From Candidatus Zipacnadia bacterium (GTDB lineage: Bacteria; Armatimonadota; UBA5377; JALGUK01), in NCBI GenBank assembly GCA_029820875.1, contig JALGUK010000047.1, positions 1-11,133 of the forward strand: DNA of 11,133 bases, given 5' to 3'. The notes under the pieces were generated by a model. That model saw nothing but the letters and a program-made list of their open reading frames with translations, searched no databases and was not told the DNA's origin. This document shows, in pieces, positions 1 to 5,934 of the stretch (its first letter is position 1; every line of letters begins with the position of its first letter). Both the position numbers and the translations under genes were made by a program.

Positions 1-5
1 ACCCG

Positions 6-875
6 ATGAAGCACGCAAGCGTTAGCAAGGGCAGCGCATGGACAGCCTGCGCCCTGGTTTGTGTGATGTCGTTTACGGCGATGGTGCCAGGTATATCGGC
101 TTCAGCGGACAAGCCGGCGGCCGCGACTGGGACGAGTGCTCAGGTGCCAGCGGAGATTGCGGACCAGGTCCTGGCCAAGTATCGCGCCGCACTCGAGACG
201 ATGGCACGGGGCCGGCCGCGGGCTGCGATGGACCAACTGAGTTCGGTTATAGCCCTGGCTCCGAACTGGGCCGAGCCGCACAAGCTTCTGGGATTCCTCC
301 ACGAGTACTACCATGAGCGGGCACGGGCGATTGCTGAGTACCAGAAGGCGCGTGAACTGTGTCCGACTGATTTTCTTGCGACTGAAGCCCTCATCGCTCT
401 CGGAGCATTGGACCGCAAGCAGGTCGCGGCGGAGGCGGCCTCGACGGGAGTCGAGGCCTTCGAGCAACAGCTCATAGACCTCACAAACCAGGCCCGGCTT
501 GATGCGGGCTTGAAGCCGCTTCGGCCTTCGCCGGAGCTTAAAAAGGTGGCGTTGGCGCACAGCGAGGAAATGCGTGACCTGAACTACTTCTCCCACTACT
601 CCCCGACCCCGGGTATGCACGATGTGATGGCGCGGTATAAGACAATCCTGGGCAGCGTTCCATTCCTGCTCGGGGAGAACCTCGCGCGACGTTACGGCAC
701 ACAGAACAGCCTCACCGCCGCCAACATCGAGGCGACGTTCCGCGATTTGATGCGCAGCGAGAGTCACCGCCGCAACATTCTCGAGCCACGTTACGATGAG
801 ACCGCAGTAGCAATCGTGGTGAACGATAGAGGCGACTACTGGCTCACGCAGCTTTTCCGTCGGGAGGCGCCGTGA
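6..875 (+). CDS. Secreted TPR-like plus CAP (SCP/PR-1) domain protein
   Basis: This 289-residue protein starts with a signal peptide: Lys2/Lys8, a hydrophobic stretch at about 11-30, and a likely cleavage after the SASA at 31-34. Export to the periplasm or cell surface is therefore inferred. Residues about 50-120 look like a pair of TPR helices (alternating small residues, a 'P-W-A-E-P' turn at 86-91). Residues about 150-285 form a CAP domain: 'LTNQARLDAGL' at 159-169, His197 in FSHYSP, Glu224 in GENLA, and Glu252/His254 in SESHRRNIL, matching the usual His/Glu cavity residues. The function of bacterial CAP proteins is mostly unknown. The start has only five bases upstream in the window, so its ribosome site cannot be checked, but the signal peptide supports it. 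The stop directly abuts the gmhA start, suggesting co-transcription. Confidence 0.85.
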   Translation: MKHASVSKGSAWTACALVCVMSFTAMVPGISASADKPAAATGTSAQVPAEIADQVLAKYRAALETMARGRPRAAMDQLSSVIALAPNWAEPHKLLGFLHEYYHERARAIAEYQKARELCPTDFLATEALIALGALDRKQVAAEAASTGVEAFEQQLIDLTNQARLDAGLKPLRPSPELKKVALAHSEEMRDLNYFSHYSPTPGMHDVMARYKTILGSVPFLLGENLARRYGTQNSLTAANIEATFRDLMRSESHRRNILEPRYDETAVAIVVNDRGDYWLTQLFRREAP

Positions 876-1505
876 ATGAGCCGCCCTGAATCTGACGACC
901 GGGCAAGTGAAACCTGGGAAAGGCGGGCACGTGAGGTCCTGCTCGAGAGCGCCCGGATAAAGCATCAGTTGGCCGAGACGCTGGCTCCGGAGATTGCAAG
1001 GGCCGCCGCCATGATTGTCAAGTCGCTCCGGTCGGGGGGCACCGTTGTCCTGTTCGGCAATGGCGGAAGCGCCGCCGATGCCCAGCATATTGCGGGGGAG
1101 CTGGTAGGGCGGTTCCTGCTGGAGCGCTCAGCCCTCGCGGCGATTGCGCTGACGACCGATACGTCGGTTCTGACGAGTATCGCCAATGATTATGATTATG
1201 ATGAGATTTTCGCCCGACAGGTCGAGGCGCTCGTTAAACCGGGAGACGTGGCAATTGCCATCAGCACGAGTGGAAACGCCCGCAACGTGCTGCGGGGCGT
1301 GGAGGCGGCGCGGGCCGCCGGGGCGAGGGTTCTTGGGCTGACCGGCGAGACCGGCGGGGCGCTTGCCGCCCATTGCGATCTCTGCCTGAAGGTTCCATCG
1401 AAGGTTACGGCACGTATCCAGGAAGCGCACATCACCATTGGGCATATTATCTGTGAGCTGGTTGAAGACGCCCTCGCAGGGCAGCAAGCCGGGAGCGTGA
1501 CGTGA
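876..1505 (+). CDS. gmhA: D-sedoheptulose 7-phosphate isomerase (SIS family)
   Basis: GmhA converts D-sedoheptulose 7-phosphate to D-glycero-D-manno-heptose 7-phosphate, the first step toward ADP- or GDP-activated heptose for LPS or surface glycans. It acts in the cytoplasm. The 209-residue protein is full length for the family. It has the sugar-phosphate-binding loop FGNGGSAADAQH at 60-71, the ISTSGN loop at 119-124 and the C-terminal RIQEAHI motif at 180-186. His71, Glu75, Gln182 and His190 align with the zinc ligands of E. coli GmhA (from memory of that sequence). The ATG at 876 follows the TGA of the upstream gene without a gap and has GGGAGG at 862-867 as ribosome site. It overlaps the next gene by 4 bp (GTGA). 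No other heptose gene is in the window. A related SIS-domain protein such as DiaA is the main alternative, but the metal ligands favour GmhA. Confidence 0.9.
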   Translation: MSRPESDDRASETWERRAREVLLESARIKHQLAETLAPEIARAAAMIVKSLRSGGTVVLFGNGGSAADAQHIAGELVGRFLLERSALAAIALTTDTSVLTSIANDYDYDEIFARQVEALVKPGDVAIAISTSGNARNVLRGVEAARAAGARVLGLTGETGGALAAHCDLCLKVPSKVTARIQEAHITIGHIICELVEDALAGQQAGSVT

Positions 1506-2143
1506 GCGGACCTGCTTCAGATGATTTGTTGCCCCTCGGGCACACCATCCATCGGCACGCCAGCCTCGCATCCACCAATGACGAGGCTGCCGCCTCGCTG
1601 CAGATATTGGGCCTCGCCACTGCCGTCGCGGCCTGCGAGGCCGCCGAAGAGCTATGTGGCATCAAGCTGGACACCAAATGGCCCAACGACCTGCTCTGCC
1701 GGGGGAAAAAGGTCGGCGGGGTTATCGTCGAGGCTGTGCTGCGGGAAGATGAGTTGCAGTCTGTCGTGGTCGGTATAGGATTGAATGTAAATACCCCACT
1801 GGAGAGTCTGCCTTCGGACTTGCGCACCCACGCAACATCGCTTTCGATCGAGCGGGGCCGCCCCGTCGCGGTGGATGAACTGCTTAGCACATTGTTGCAA
1901 TGCCTTGATTCACTCTACCGGCCGCTGGATACGGCGGAGATTCTCCGCCGTTGGCGCAAGCGCGCCACTTTCTTCGGGCGACGCGTCAGCGTGAGCGTCG
2001 GCTCCGGGCACCCCGCGCCCAGTGAGGAGCGTGTGACCGGTATCGCCGAGGGGGTTGATTCCTGGGGGCGCCTCTTGCTACGTATGGACGACGGCTCGCT
2101 GACAGTATTCGACGCTGGTAATGTGCACATTATTAGGGGATAA
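1502..2143 (+). CDS. birA: Biotin-protein ligase (BirA/BPL-like), internally shortened
   Basis: Biotin-protein ligase makes biotinoyl-AMP and attaches biotin to carrier lysines such as that of acetyl-CoA carboxylase. The family is recognisable from STNDEA at 24-29, KWPNDLLCRGKKVGG at 59-73, VVVGIGLNVN at 88-97 and a C-terminal SH3-like domain at about 160-213 (RVTGIAEGVDSWGRLLL). There is no N-terminal DNA-binding domain. The segment between STN and KWPND is only 32 residues, against about 80 in E. coli BirA as I recall it. The missing part contains the GRGRRGR loop that binds biotin and adenylate. The apparent junction is near base 1600 (AAAS/LQILG) and the frame stays open. The product is probably catalytically dead unless the gap is a sequence error. 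The GTG start at 1502 overlaps the gmhA stop by 4 bp, implying translational coupling. Confidence 0.8.
   Translation: MSGPASDDLLPLGHTIHRHASLASTNDEAAASLQILGLATAVAACEAAEELCGIKLDTKWPNDLLCRGKKVGGVIVEAVLREDELQSVVVGIGLNVNTPLESLPSDLRTHATSLSIERGRPVAVDELLSTLLQCLDSLYRPLDTAEILRRWRKRATFFGRRVSVSVGSGHPAPSEERVTGIAEGVDSWGRLLLRMDDGSLTVFDAGNVHIIRG
2119..2132. repeat. 14-bp perfect palindrome TAATGTGCACATTA
   Basis: A perfect inverted repeat lies at the 3' end of the biotin-ligase gene, 75 bp before the dprA start. Nine of its bases (TAATGTGCA) recur in direct orientation at 2165-2173, 34 bp before the dprA start. Such a full site plus half site could bind a dimeric regulator of dprA. It also encodes part of the ligase C-terminus, so chance is possible. 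Confidence 0.35.
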
Positions 2144-2206
2144 CCCAGCGCTGAATGCGTGCAATAATGTGCAAGTTTTCCGCAAGAAACCTGCAGGAGA
2201 TAGACA

Positions 2207-3172
2207 TTGGATACCGAACGCCTGGCGTGGATAGCCCTGGCCTGGTCAGGCTCTATGGGGCCGAGGCAATTTCGCCGACTACTTGGTCGTTTCGGGTCGG
2301 CTGAGGCCGTGTTAGGCGCTTCCGCCCGGGCCTTGGCTGGAGCGGGACTCTCGGCCGGGCAAATAGAAGAGGTCCACTCTGCAGCGGATGGACGCTCTTC
2401 TCTCGCGGCGCGGTTGACAACGCTCGTGGAGTGTGGGGTGCGGGTGATTTGCAGCTTTGACCAACAATATCCCGAAATGCTGCACATTCGCAATGCGCCC
2501 CCTGTAATCACGGCCATTGGGGCTTTACCTGGGCCAGACGAATACTCCATCGCTATCGTGGGAACCAGGACCTGCACCCAGGAGGGCTTCGATTTCGCAT
2601 ATACTCTGGCCGGTGAGCTGGCCAGGCGCGGGGTGTGGATAGTGAGTGGACTTGCACTTGGCATTGATACTGCAGGACACAAGGGCGCGTTGGATACGGG
2701 CGGATGGACAGTCGCTGTTGTCGGGAATGGGATTGAGATAACCTATCCTCCTGAAAACCGCGACCTCGCAAAGCGGATACGCGACAGCGGCGGGATGCTG
2801 TCGGAATCGCCGCCTGATGCCCGCCCGAGCGTCGCCCGCCTGATGGCACGCAATCGGCTGCAATCGGCATTGGCCCAGGCGGTTATAGTCGTTGAAGCAC
2901 GAGAGCGGGGCGGAAGCCTTGTAACGGCGGGGTATGCACGGCGCCAGGGCCGGCTCATTTTCGCATGCGAGTGGAATGAGGAAAAGCAAGAGGCTGTCGG
3001 CACCCGGCGGCTCATCGCACAAGGAGCCACACCGTTGCACTCGCCAGCGGACGCAGGCGTCATTATGGAAGCAATCCGAAGTTGGCGCTGCACCGACGAG
3101 GGTGGGCCGTTGCACGAAGGGCTGTTCTCGCAGCGGCGGCTCGGCGGTGGGAGAACAGGACTTGACTTTTGA
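2207..3172 (+). CDS. dprA: DNA-processing protein DprA/Smf
   Basis: DprA binds incoming single-stranded DNA during natural transformation, shields it and loads RecA. The 321-residue protein has an N-terminal helix-hairpin-helix-like region (about 1-65) and a Rossmann-fold core. Core motifs are IVGTRTCTQEG (117-127), SGLALGIDTAGHKGAL (147-162), VVGNGIEITYPPENRDL (171-187), LSESPP (198-203), RNR (215-217) and GGSLVTAG (235-242). The strand usually ending in VPG reads IFACEW here (251-256), followed by GTRRLIAQGATPL. No C-terminal winged-helix domain is present. The TTG start at 2207 is chosen because AGGAGA (2195-2200) sits 6 bp upstream and no ATG gives full coverage. The 63-bp gap to the ligase gene allows read-through from upstream. 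A possible extended -10 (TGC-AATAAT, 2160-2168) lacks a convincing -35. Confidence 0.87.
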   Translation: MDTERLAWIALAWSGSMGPRQFRRLLGRFGSAEAVLGASARALAGAGLSAGQIEEVHSAADGRSSLAARLTTLVECGVRVICSFDQQYPEMLHIRNAPPVITAIGALPGPDEYSIAIVGTRTCTQEGFDFAYTLAGELARRGVWIVSGLALGIDTAGHKGALDTGGWTVAVVGNGIEITYPPENRDLAKRIRDSGGMLSESPPDARPSVARLMARNRLQSALAQAVIVVEARERGGSLVTAGYARRQGRLIFACEWNEEKQEAVGTRRLIAQGATPLHSPADAGVIMEAIRSWRCTDEGGPLHEGLFSQRRLGGGRTGLDF

Positions 3173-3190
3173 CGGCAGTGCGGATATACT
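3162..3190 (+). promoter_or_regulatory. Sigma-70 promoter of the tRNA-Ala gene
   Basis: A TTGACT -35 box at 3162-3167 and a TATACT -10 box at 3185-3190 are separated by exactly 17 bp. Transcription should start near 3196-3198, about 12 bp before the mature tRNA 5' end. The -35 box lies inside the last codons of dprA, so the promoter overlaps the end of that gene. Confidence 0.8.
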
Positions 3191-3208
3191 CCAGTTGATG
3201 AGCAAGGT

Positions 3209-3284
<76 letters not shown>

Positions 3285-3318
3285 CGATACCCGATATATC
3301 TGCAAAGCCAATACATGG

Positions 3319-3350
3319 TGGCTCTCCGTTGCACAGGGGAGCCATTTTTT
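3319..3350 (+). terminator. Rho-independent terminator after tRNA-Ala
   Basis: A 9-bp stem pairs 3319-3327 with 3336-3344 (one G-U), closing an 8-nt loop, and is followed directly by six T residues (3345-3350). It should end the tRNA transcript and any read-through from dprA, separating both from the pilus ATPase genes. Confidence 0.88.
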
Positions 3351-3407
3351 GTCTTTCGGCAGGAAGTCACCGCTCGAAGGAGAAGCAGTCCATCGAATGT
3401 GCGACGG

Positions 3408-3422
3408 AGCCGATGCTCGGCT
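3408..3422 (+). repeat. Short perfect hairpin before the first pilus ATPase gene
   Basis: AGCCGA (3408-3413) and TCGGCT (3417-3422) form a 6-bp stem with a TGC loop, ending about 10 bp before the ribosome site AAGGGGG (3432-3438). No T tract follows, so it is not a terminator. It may shape the leader of the downstream mRNA. The 3351-3445 interval contains no convincing sigma-70 promoter. Confidence 0.35.
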
Positions 3423-3445
3423 TAAGATTGTAAGGGGGCCCAGTT

Positions 3446-4507
3446 GTGTTAGATTTTGACAAGGTGGTGCGGTTCGCAGCCAAGAACCGCTGTTCCGACA
3501 TCTTCCTCAAGCCCGGTGTCCCGCCGGCAGTGCGCATCCGCGGCACAGTGGTGCGTACGGAGTTCGACGTTGTGACAAACGATGACACCGAGGGGCTTGC
3601 GCGGGAGCTGATGGGCGAGGAAGCGTGGGAGCTGTTCCAGGAGTATCACGAAAAAGACATCGGTTTCACCTATGAGGACGTTACCCGCCTGCGGATAAAC
3701 GTTTACCGCGAGCGGGGCAACACAGCGCTGGTCTTGCGGCTCATCCCGTTGGAGATTTACTCCCTCGAACAGTTGGGGCTTCCCACAGTGCTTGCCGACA
3801 TTTGCAAGAGGCGTCAGGGCTTTATCCTGGTGACCGGGCCGACGGGATGCGGGAAATCCACGACGTTGGCCGCCTTGATTGATCTTATAAACCGAGAGCG
3901 GCGGGCTAACATTATCACGATCGAGGACCCAATCGAATTCGTGCACAATGACAAGCAGAGCATCGTGAGCCAGCGAGAGGTCGGTATCGACACGGAGTCG
4001 TTCACCGACGCGCTTAAGTATGTGGTCCGTGAGAGCCCCGATGTTATCCTTATCGGTGAAATGCGTGATGTGGAGACCATGAGCGTGGCGATGCAGGCAT
4101 CCGAGACCGGCCACCTGGTCTTCTCCACGGTTCATACGACAAGCGCGGCGGAGACGATGGAGCGAATGATCAATATGTTCCCGCCGCACGACAAACCCCA
4201 GATCTGCCTGCGGATGTCAAAGTCCCTTATCTCTGTGATTTCCCAGAAACTGATACCCCGAGCCGACGGCACGGGGCGTGTGGTGGCGGTGGAGGTAATG
4301 GTCGTAACTCCCACGATTGCCAAGATTATCGAGGAAGGGCGCCCGTCTGAGGTATACAATATCATCGCCGACGGGGAGTTCTGGGGGATGCAGACTATGA
4401 ATCAGTCGCTGCTGAAGCACTGGAAGGACGGCCTTATCACGCAAGAGGAGGCTCTCGCCAACTCGACCGCCGTGACCGAACTGAGGCAGATGATGCGGCG
4501 GGCTTGA
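3446..4507 (+). CDS. Type IV pilus ATPase, PilT/PilU family (first copy)
   Basis: This is a hexameric cytoplasmic ATPase of the kind that drives pilus retraction and twitching motility. The 353-residue length is normal for PilT/PilU. Visible motifs are an N-terminal PilT domain with SDIFLKPGVPP (17-27), Walker A GPTGCGKST (131-139, Lys137), Asp box ITIEDPIEF (157-165), QREVG (176-180), Walker B DVILIGEMRD (199-208, Glu205) and a His box with His223 and His230. The C-terminal AIRNLI motif important in PilT is not conserved (TIAKIIEEGR at 290-299). The start (MLDFDKVV) and C-terminus (EEALANSTAVTELRQMM) resemble PilU more. The GTG start at 3446 is supported by AAGGGGG eight bases upstream and by alignment with PilU N-termini. 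A second, different family member follows. No pilin, PilB or PilC gene is in view. Confidence 0.9.
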   Translation: MLDFDKVVRFAAKNRCSDIFLKPGVPPAVRIRGTVVRTEFDVVTNDDTEGLARELMGEEAWELFQEYHEKDIGFTYEDVTRLRINVYRERGNTALVLRLIPLEIYSLEQLGLPTVLADICKRRQGFILVTGPTGCGKSTTLAALIDLINRERRANIITIEDPIEFVHNDKQSIVSQREVGIDTESFTDALKYVVRESPDVILIGEMRDVETMSVAMQASETGHLVFSTVHTTSAAETMERMINMFPPHDKPQICLRMSKSLISVISQKLIPRADGTGRVVAVEVMVVTPTIAKIIEEGRPSEVYNIIADGEFWGMQTMNQSLLKHWKDGLITQEEALANSTAVTELRQMMRRA

Positions 4508-4523
4508 GAACGTTTGTTCCCGG

Positions 4524-4552
4524 TTGACACGGGACCGAGACGTTCGTATAAT
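4524..4552 (+). promoter_or_regulatory. Perfect-consensus sigma-70 promoter before second pilus ATPase gene
   Basis: TTGACA (4524-4529) and TATAAT (4547-4552) are both exact consensus hexamers with the optimal 17-bp spacer, 17 bp after the stop of the first ATPase gene. Transcription should start near 4558-4560, giving a leader of about 85 nt. This is the strongest predicted promoter in the window and uncouples the second ATPase gene from the first. Confidence 0.88.
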
Positions 4553-4561
4553 GCTACAGAG

Positions 4562-4592
4562 AGCGCCGGGTTCTGCGGCCCTGGTCGGCGCT
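4562..4592 (+). repeat. Hairpin in the 5' leader of the second pilus ATPase gene
   Basis: AGCGCCG (4562-4568) pairs perfectly with CGGCGCT (4586-4592) around a 17-nt loop, starting within a few bases of the predicted transcript start. A smaller GGC/GCC pairing (4593-4603) follows. It may stabilise the mRNA or be part of a control element. It does not match a riboswitch class I know, including the c-di-GMP-I consensus. Confidence 0.45.
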
Positions 4593-4643
4593 GGCGGAAT
4601 GCCGAAACAGTAACCTGCATTCGTGTCTAAGGAGAGATGGCAG

Positions 4644-5819
4644 ATGGCGAATGATGCGGGCAAGATTTACAGCGACGAGAACCTGCGCAAGATTCTCCAG
4701 ATTTGCATCGACGAGGACGCCTCAGACATCCATTTGACGGTCGGGCGCCCGCCGACCTATCGGATTCACGGTGAGTTCCAGGCGCTGGATATGCCGCCGC
4801 TTACGGCTGACGACACCCAGGGCTTGATGGAGAAGATTCTTCCACCCGACTATGTGGAGGAGTTCAAAAGGGTCGGCGGTAGCGACTACGGCTACACATT
4901 CGAGGATAAGGGGCGTTTCCGGGTAAGTGTGTTCAGACAGCGAACGGCCCCGGCCCTGGTCTTGCGGCTTTTGCCATACAAGGTATTGTCTTTCGAGGAC
5001 CTAAATCTGGACCCTGATGTCATCATCCCGCTCCTGTATCGCCCCCGTGGCATTATATTGGTGACAGGCCCGACGGGTTGTGGCAAGACCACCACCCTGG
5101 CTACGCTTATTGACTACATCAACCGGAATCGGGGCGTGCACATCCTCACCATCGAGCAGCCGATTGAGTACTACCACACCCACAAGAAGGCGATTGTGAA
5201 CCAGCGCCAGGTAGGCATTCACGGCGATGTGATTGAGGGGGATGAGGATGTCCCGAGCTTCGCAGAGGCTCTCTCCCGAAACCTGCGGTCCGACCCGGAC
5301 GTTATCTTGGTCGGGGAGATGCGCGACCTCAGGACGATGCAGGCCGCGATTACCGCAGCCGAAACCGGCCACCTTGTGTTTTCAACTTTGCACACAGTAA
5401 ACGCTCCCAAGACCATTGACCGACTGGTTAACGCCTTCCCGCTGGACCAGCAGGAACAGATAAAGCTCCAGGTATCCACCTCTTTGGTCGCGGTCTTCGC
5501 CGAGCAGCTCCTGAGGCGTTGTGACAAGAGGGGGCGCACAGCCTGCTACGAAATAATGCTTAATAACTCGGCGATCGCCTCTCATATCCGAAAGAACGAG
5601 ACGTACCAAATCCGCTCAGCCATCCAGGTCGGGCGCGGGCAAGGTATGAAGACGATGGAGGATTCAATCGTCGAGCTTTATCGGAAGGGATGGATTACGC
5701 GGGAAGACGCTCTTGCCTTTGCATTTGAGCAGCGCGAAGTCGCAGAACGCATCTCGGAGATGGGCGAGCCCGCTAAAAAGACTATCTCGGTCCCGCCGAA
5801 GACGAAGGCGGAATCCTAA
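4644..5819 (+). CDS. Type IV pilus ATPase, PilT family (second copy, divergent Asp box)
   Basis: This 391-residue PilT-like ATPase starts at the ATG at 4644, because AAGGAGAG (4629-4636) sits seven bases upstream. An in-frame GTG at 4623 would place that ribosome site inside the gene. Motifs are SDIHLTVGRPP (27-37), Walker A GPTGCGKTT (142-150, Lys148), Walker B DVILVGEMRD (219-228, Glu225) and a His box with His243 and His250. Two features are odd. The Asp box reads TIEQPIEYY (169-177), with Gln172 where Asp is usual. There are also about eight extra, mostly acidic residues (IHGDVIEGDEDVPS, 192-205) before the Phe that normally follows QREVG by a short linker. The AIRNLI motif is replaced by AIASHI (310-315). 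The C-terminal tail (371-391) is polar and Lys/Pro-rich. Pilus retraction or a variant motor role is inferred from family and neighbours. Confidence 0.9.
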   Translation: MANDAGKIYSDENLRKILQICIDEDASDIHLTVGRPPTYRIHGEFQALDMPPLTADDTQGLMEKILPPDYVEEFKRVGGSDYGYTFEDKGRFRVSVFRQRTAPALVLRLLPYKVLSFEDLNLDPDVIIPLLYRPRGIILVTGPTGCGKTTTLATLIDYINRNRGVHILTIEQPIEYYHTHKKAIVNQRQVGIHGDVIEGDEDVPSFAEALSRNLRSDPDVILVGEMRDLRTMQAAITAAETGHLVFSTLHTVNAPKTIDRLVNAFPLDQQEQIKLQVSTSLVAVFAEQLLRRCDKRGRTACYEIMLNNSAIASHIRKNETYQIRSAIQVGRGQGMKTMEDSIVELYRKGWITREDALAFAFEQREVAERISEMGEPAKKTISVPPKTKAES

Positions 5820-5846
5820 AGTGTTGTGTGATACGAGTAGCGAGCG

Positions 5847-5879
5847 TGACGGGCGCCGGTATCAGGGAGGCGCTCGTCA
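5847..5879 (+). repeat. Stable hairpin between second ATPase gene and membrane protein gene
   Basis: Bases 5847-5857 pair with 5869-5879 in an 11-bp stem (one G-U) around an 11-nt loop. No T tract follows, so it is unlikely to be a full intrinsic terminator. CGAGCG at 5841-5846 could compete for the 3' arm (CGCTCG, 5871-5876), and GATAC/GTATC (5830-5834 and 5859-5863) form a further alternative pairing. It may protect the upstream mRNA 3' end or attenuate read-through. Confidence 0.5.
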
Positions 5880-5934
5880 TGTGTATGTTGAATGACAATA
5901 CTCGCAAGGTTGCTTTGAGAAGGGGGGTGGAACG

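Noticed and set aside
102..1088. Long minus-strand open frame opposite the CAP and gmhA genes
   Set aside because: It is antisense to two genes with clear family motifs and has no recognisable motif. It is a typical shadow frame in GC-rich DNA.
3397..3460. Possible 20-codon leader peptide (ATG at 3397) before the first pilus ATPase
   Set aside because: The only ribosome-like site (AAGGAG, 3377-3382) is 14 bases away and the peptide has no regulatory codon run. It is probably chance.
4623..4643. GTG at 4623 as start of the second pilus ATPase
   Set aside because: The AAGGAGAG ribosome site would then lie within the coding region. The ATG at 4644 is correctly spaced from it.
4559..4643. c-di-GMP riboswitch in the second pilus ATPase leader
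   Set aside because: Considered because such riboswitches control pilus genes in some bacteria, but the conserved core of the class I consensus is not present.
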